NCBI GenBank assembly: GCA_900543915.1
Contig: UQTB01000029.1
Span: forward strand, 1-24,404
Source: an uncultured Eubacteriales bacterium
Lineage (GTDB): Bacteria; Bacillota; Clostridia; Christensenellales; Borkfalkiaceae
Direction: 5' to 3'
Length of the DNA: 24,404 nucleotides
Part shown: positions 23,984 to 24,404 of the stretch, in pieces
Layout of the letters: each line of letters opens with the position of its first letter
Position numbering within the stretch: position 1 is the stretch's first letter
Translations under genes and position numbers: made by a program
Notes under the pieces: model-generated
Databases searched by the model: none
What the model saw: the letters and a program-made list of their open reading frames with translations, nothing else
Told to the model about the DNA's origin: nothing

Positions 23984-24404
23984 ATGAAGAAAGTCAGATT
24001 AAAGCAGGCGGATAAGGCGCGCGTGCAGATCGCCGTCAACGCGGTCGTCCTGTTCTCGGTGCTGTTCAGCCTGCTGTCCGTCTTCATCACCGTGCTGAAC
24101 TCCCTCAAATACCAGTACGACATCTATACGGGGATCTTTTCTCTGCCGACGGCGGGGATCGCATGGAGCAATTTTTCCACCGCGTTCGGCGTCGTGAGCG
24201 GGTATCTTCTGAACAGCGTGTTCGTCGCGCTGGTCTCGGCGGTCGTCACGGTGTTCTGCGGCTCGGTCGTCGCATACATCTTTTCGAGAAAGGAGTTTTT
24301 CGGAAAAGAATTCTTCTTTATGCTCTACATCGCCGTTCTGCTGATGCCGAGCATCACGGGGCTTTCCGTGCTCTATCAATTCGTCATCGAACTCGGCCTC
24401 GTGG
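23984..24404 (+). CDS. MalG-type ABC sugar permease (partial, runs off the window)
   Basis: AGGAGGGAG directly precedes ATG, ten bases after the MalF-type stop. The frame stays open to the window end, giving 140 residues. An N-terminal basic stretch (MKKVRLKQADKAR) is followed by a membrane segment (about 16-40), an outer loop with WSNFSTAFGVVSGYLLNSVF, a second segment (about 77-98) ending in YIFSRKEFFGKE, and a third (about 105-120, LLMPSITGLSVLY). The order and the NF..AF....LLNS pattern are typical of MalG-like permeases of carbohydrate importers. It should pair with the preceding fused MalF-type subunit. The EAA loop lies beyond the visible end. Confidence 0.93.
   Translation, partial: MKKVRLKQADKARVQIAVNAVVLFSVLFSLLSVFITVLNSLKYQYDIYTGIFSLPTAGIAWSNFSTAFGVVSGYLLNSVFVALVSAVVTVFCGSVVAYIFSRKEFFGKEFFFMLYIAVLLMPSITGLSVLYQFVIELGLV

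Noticed and set aside
21655..24123. An 822-codon open frame on the minus strand across the importer genes
   Set aside because: It is antisense to well-supported transport genes and its translation is rich in Arg, His and Gln without recognisable motifs. It reflects the GC-rich codon pattern of the real strand.

Overview
The window reads as a carbohydrate-utilisation island from a GC-rich Gram-positive bacterium, most likely a Clostridia-type Bacillota. The reasons are strong GGAGG-type ribosome sites, many lipoprotein signal peptides, a MalF/MalG-type sugar importer with a lipoprotein binding protein, and C-terminal membrane tails of a Gram-positive style. A gut-type or Christensenellales-like member would fit, but that placement is a low-confidence impression. 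All supported genes lie on the + strand. There are no tRNA, rRNA, CRISPR or insertion-sequence features that I can see.

Region A (1-12698) is a run of closely spaced or overlapping genes. It starts with the tail end of a membrane-anchored protein. Then come a large secreted multidomain protein and a small exported protein that share one domain type (hallmark QG..NWYY). Next are a GH36 alpha-galactosidase-like enzyme, a GH43-like enzyme, a GH39-like lipoprotein glycosidase and a second GH36 enzyme. The run closes with a two-gene sugar-interconversion cassette: an L-fucose/L-arabinose-isomerase-family protein and a tagatose/psicose-3-epimerase-family protein. The last two genes have codon usage clearly different from their neighbours. 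A strong intrinsic terminator at 12716-12750 ends the unit.

The intergenic region 12699-12998 holds the terminator, a cluster of GATAA(G/A)TT elements that look like operators, a good sigma70-type promoter (TTGAAG-17-TATGAT), and an inverted repeat around the Shine-Dalgarno of the next gene.

Region B (12999-24404, continuing past the edge) is a second probable operon: L-rhamnose isomerase (rhaA), a DUF4867 protein, two tandem paralogous GH106-like glycosidases without signal peptides, and an ABC importer (lipoprotein binding protein, a MalF-type permease fused to a large predicted extracytoplasmic domain, and a partial MalG-type permease).

My working model is as follows. A lipoprotein GH39-like enzyme and surface proteins of the NWYY family handle a complex glycan outside the cell. 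Oligosaccharides enter through the ABC importer and are trimmed in the cytoplasm by the GH36, GH43 and GH106-like enzymes. Released rhamnose goes through RhaA, and another sugar goes through the isomerase/epimerase pair. The enzyme mix (alpha-galactosidase, GH43, GH39-like, rhamnosidase-like, RhaA) would suit a rhamnose-containing plant glycan, but the true substrate cannot be read from the sequence. No regulator, ABC ATPase, rhamnulokinase or rhamnulose-phosphate aldolase is in the window.
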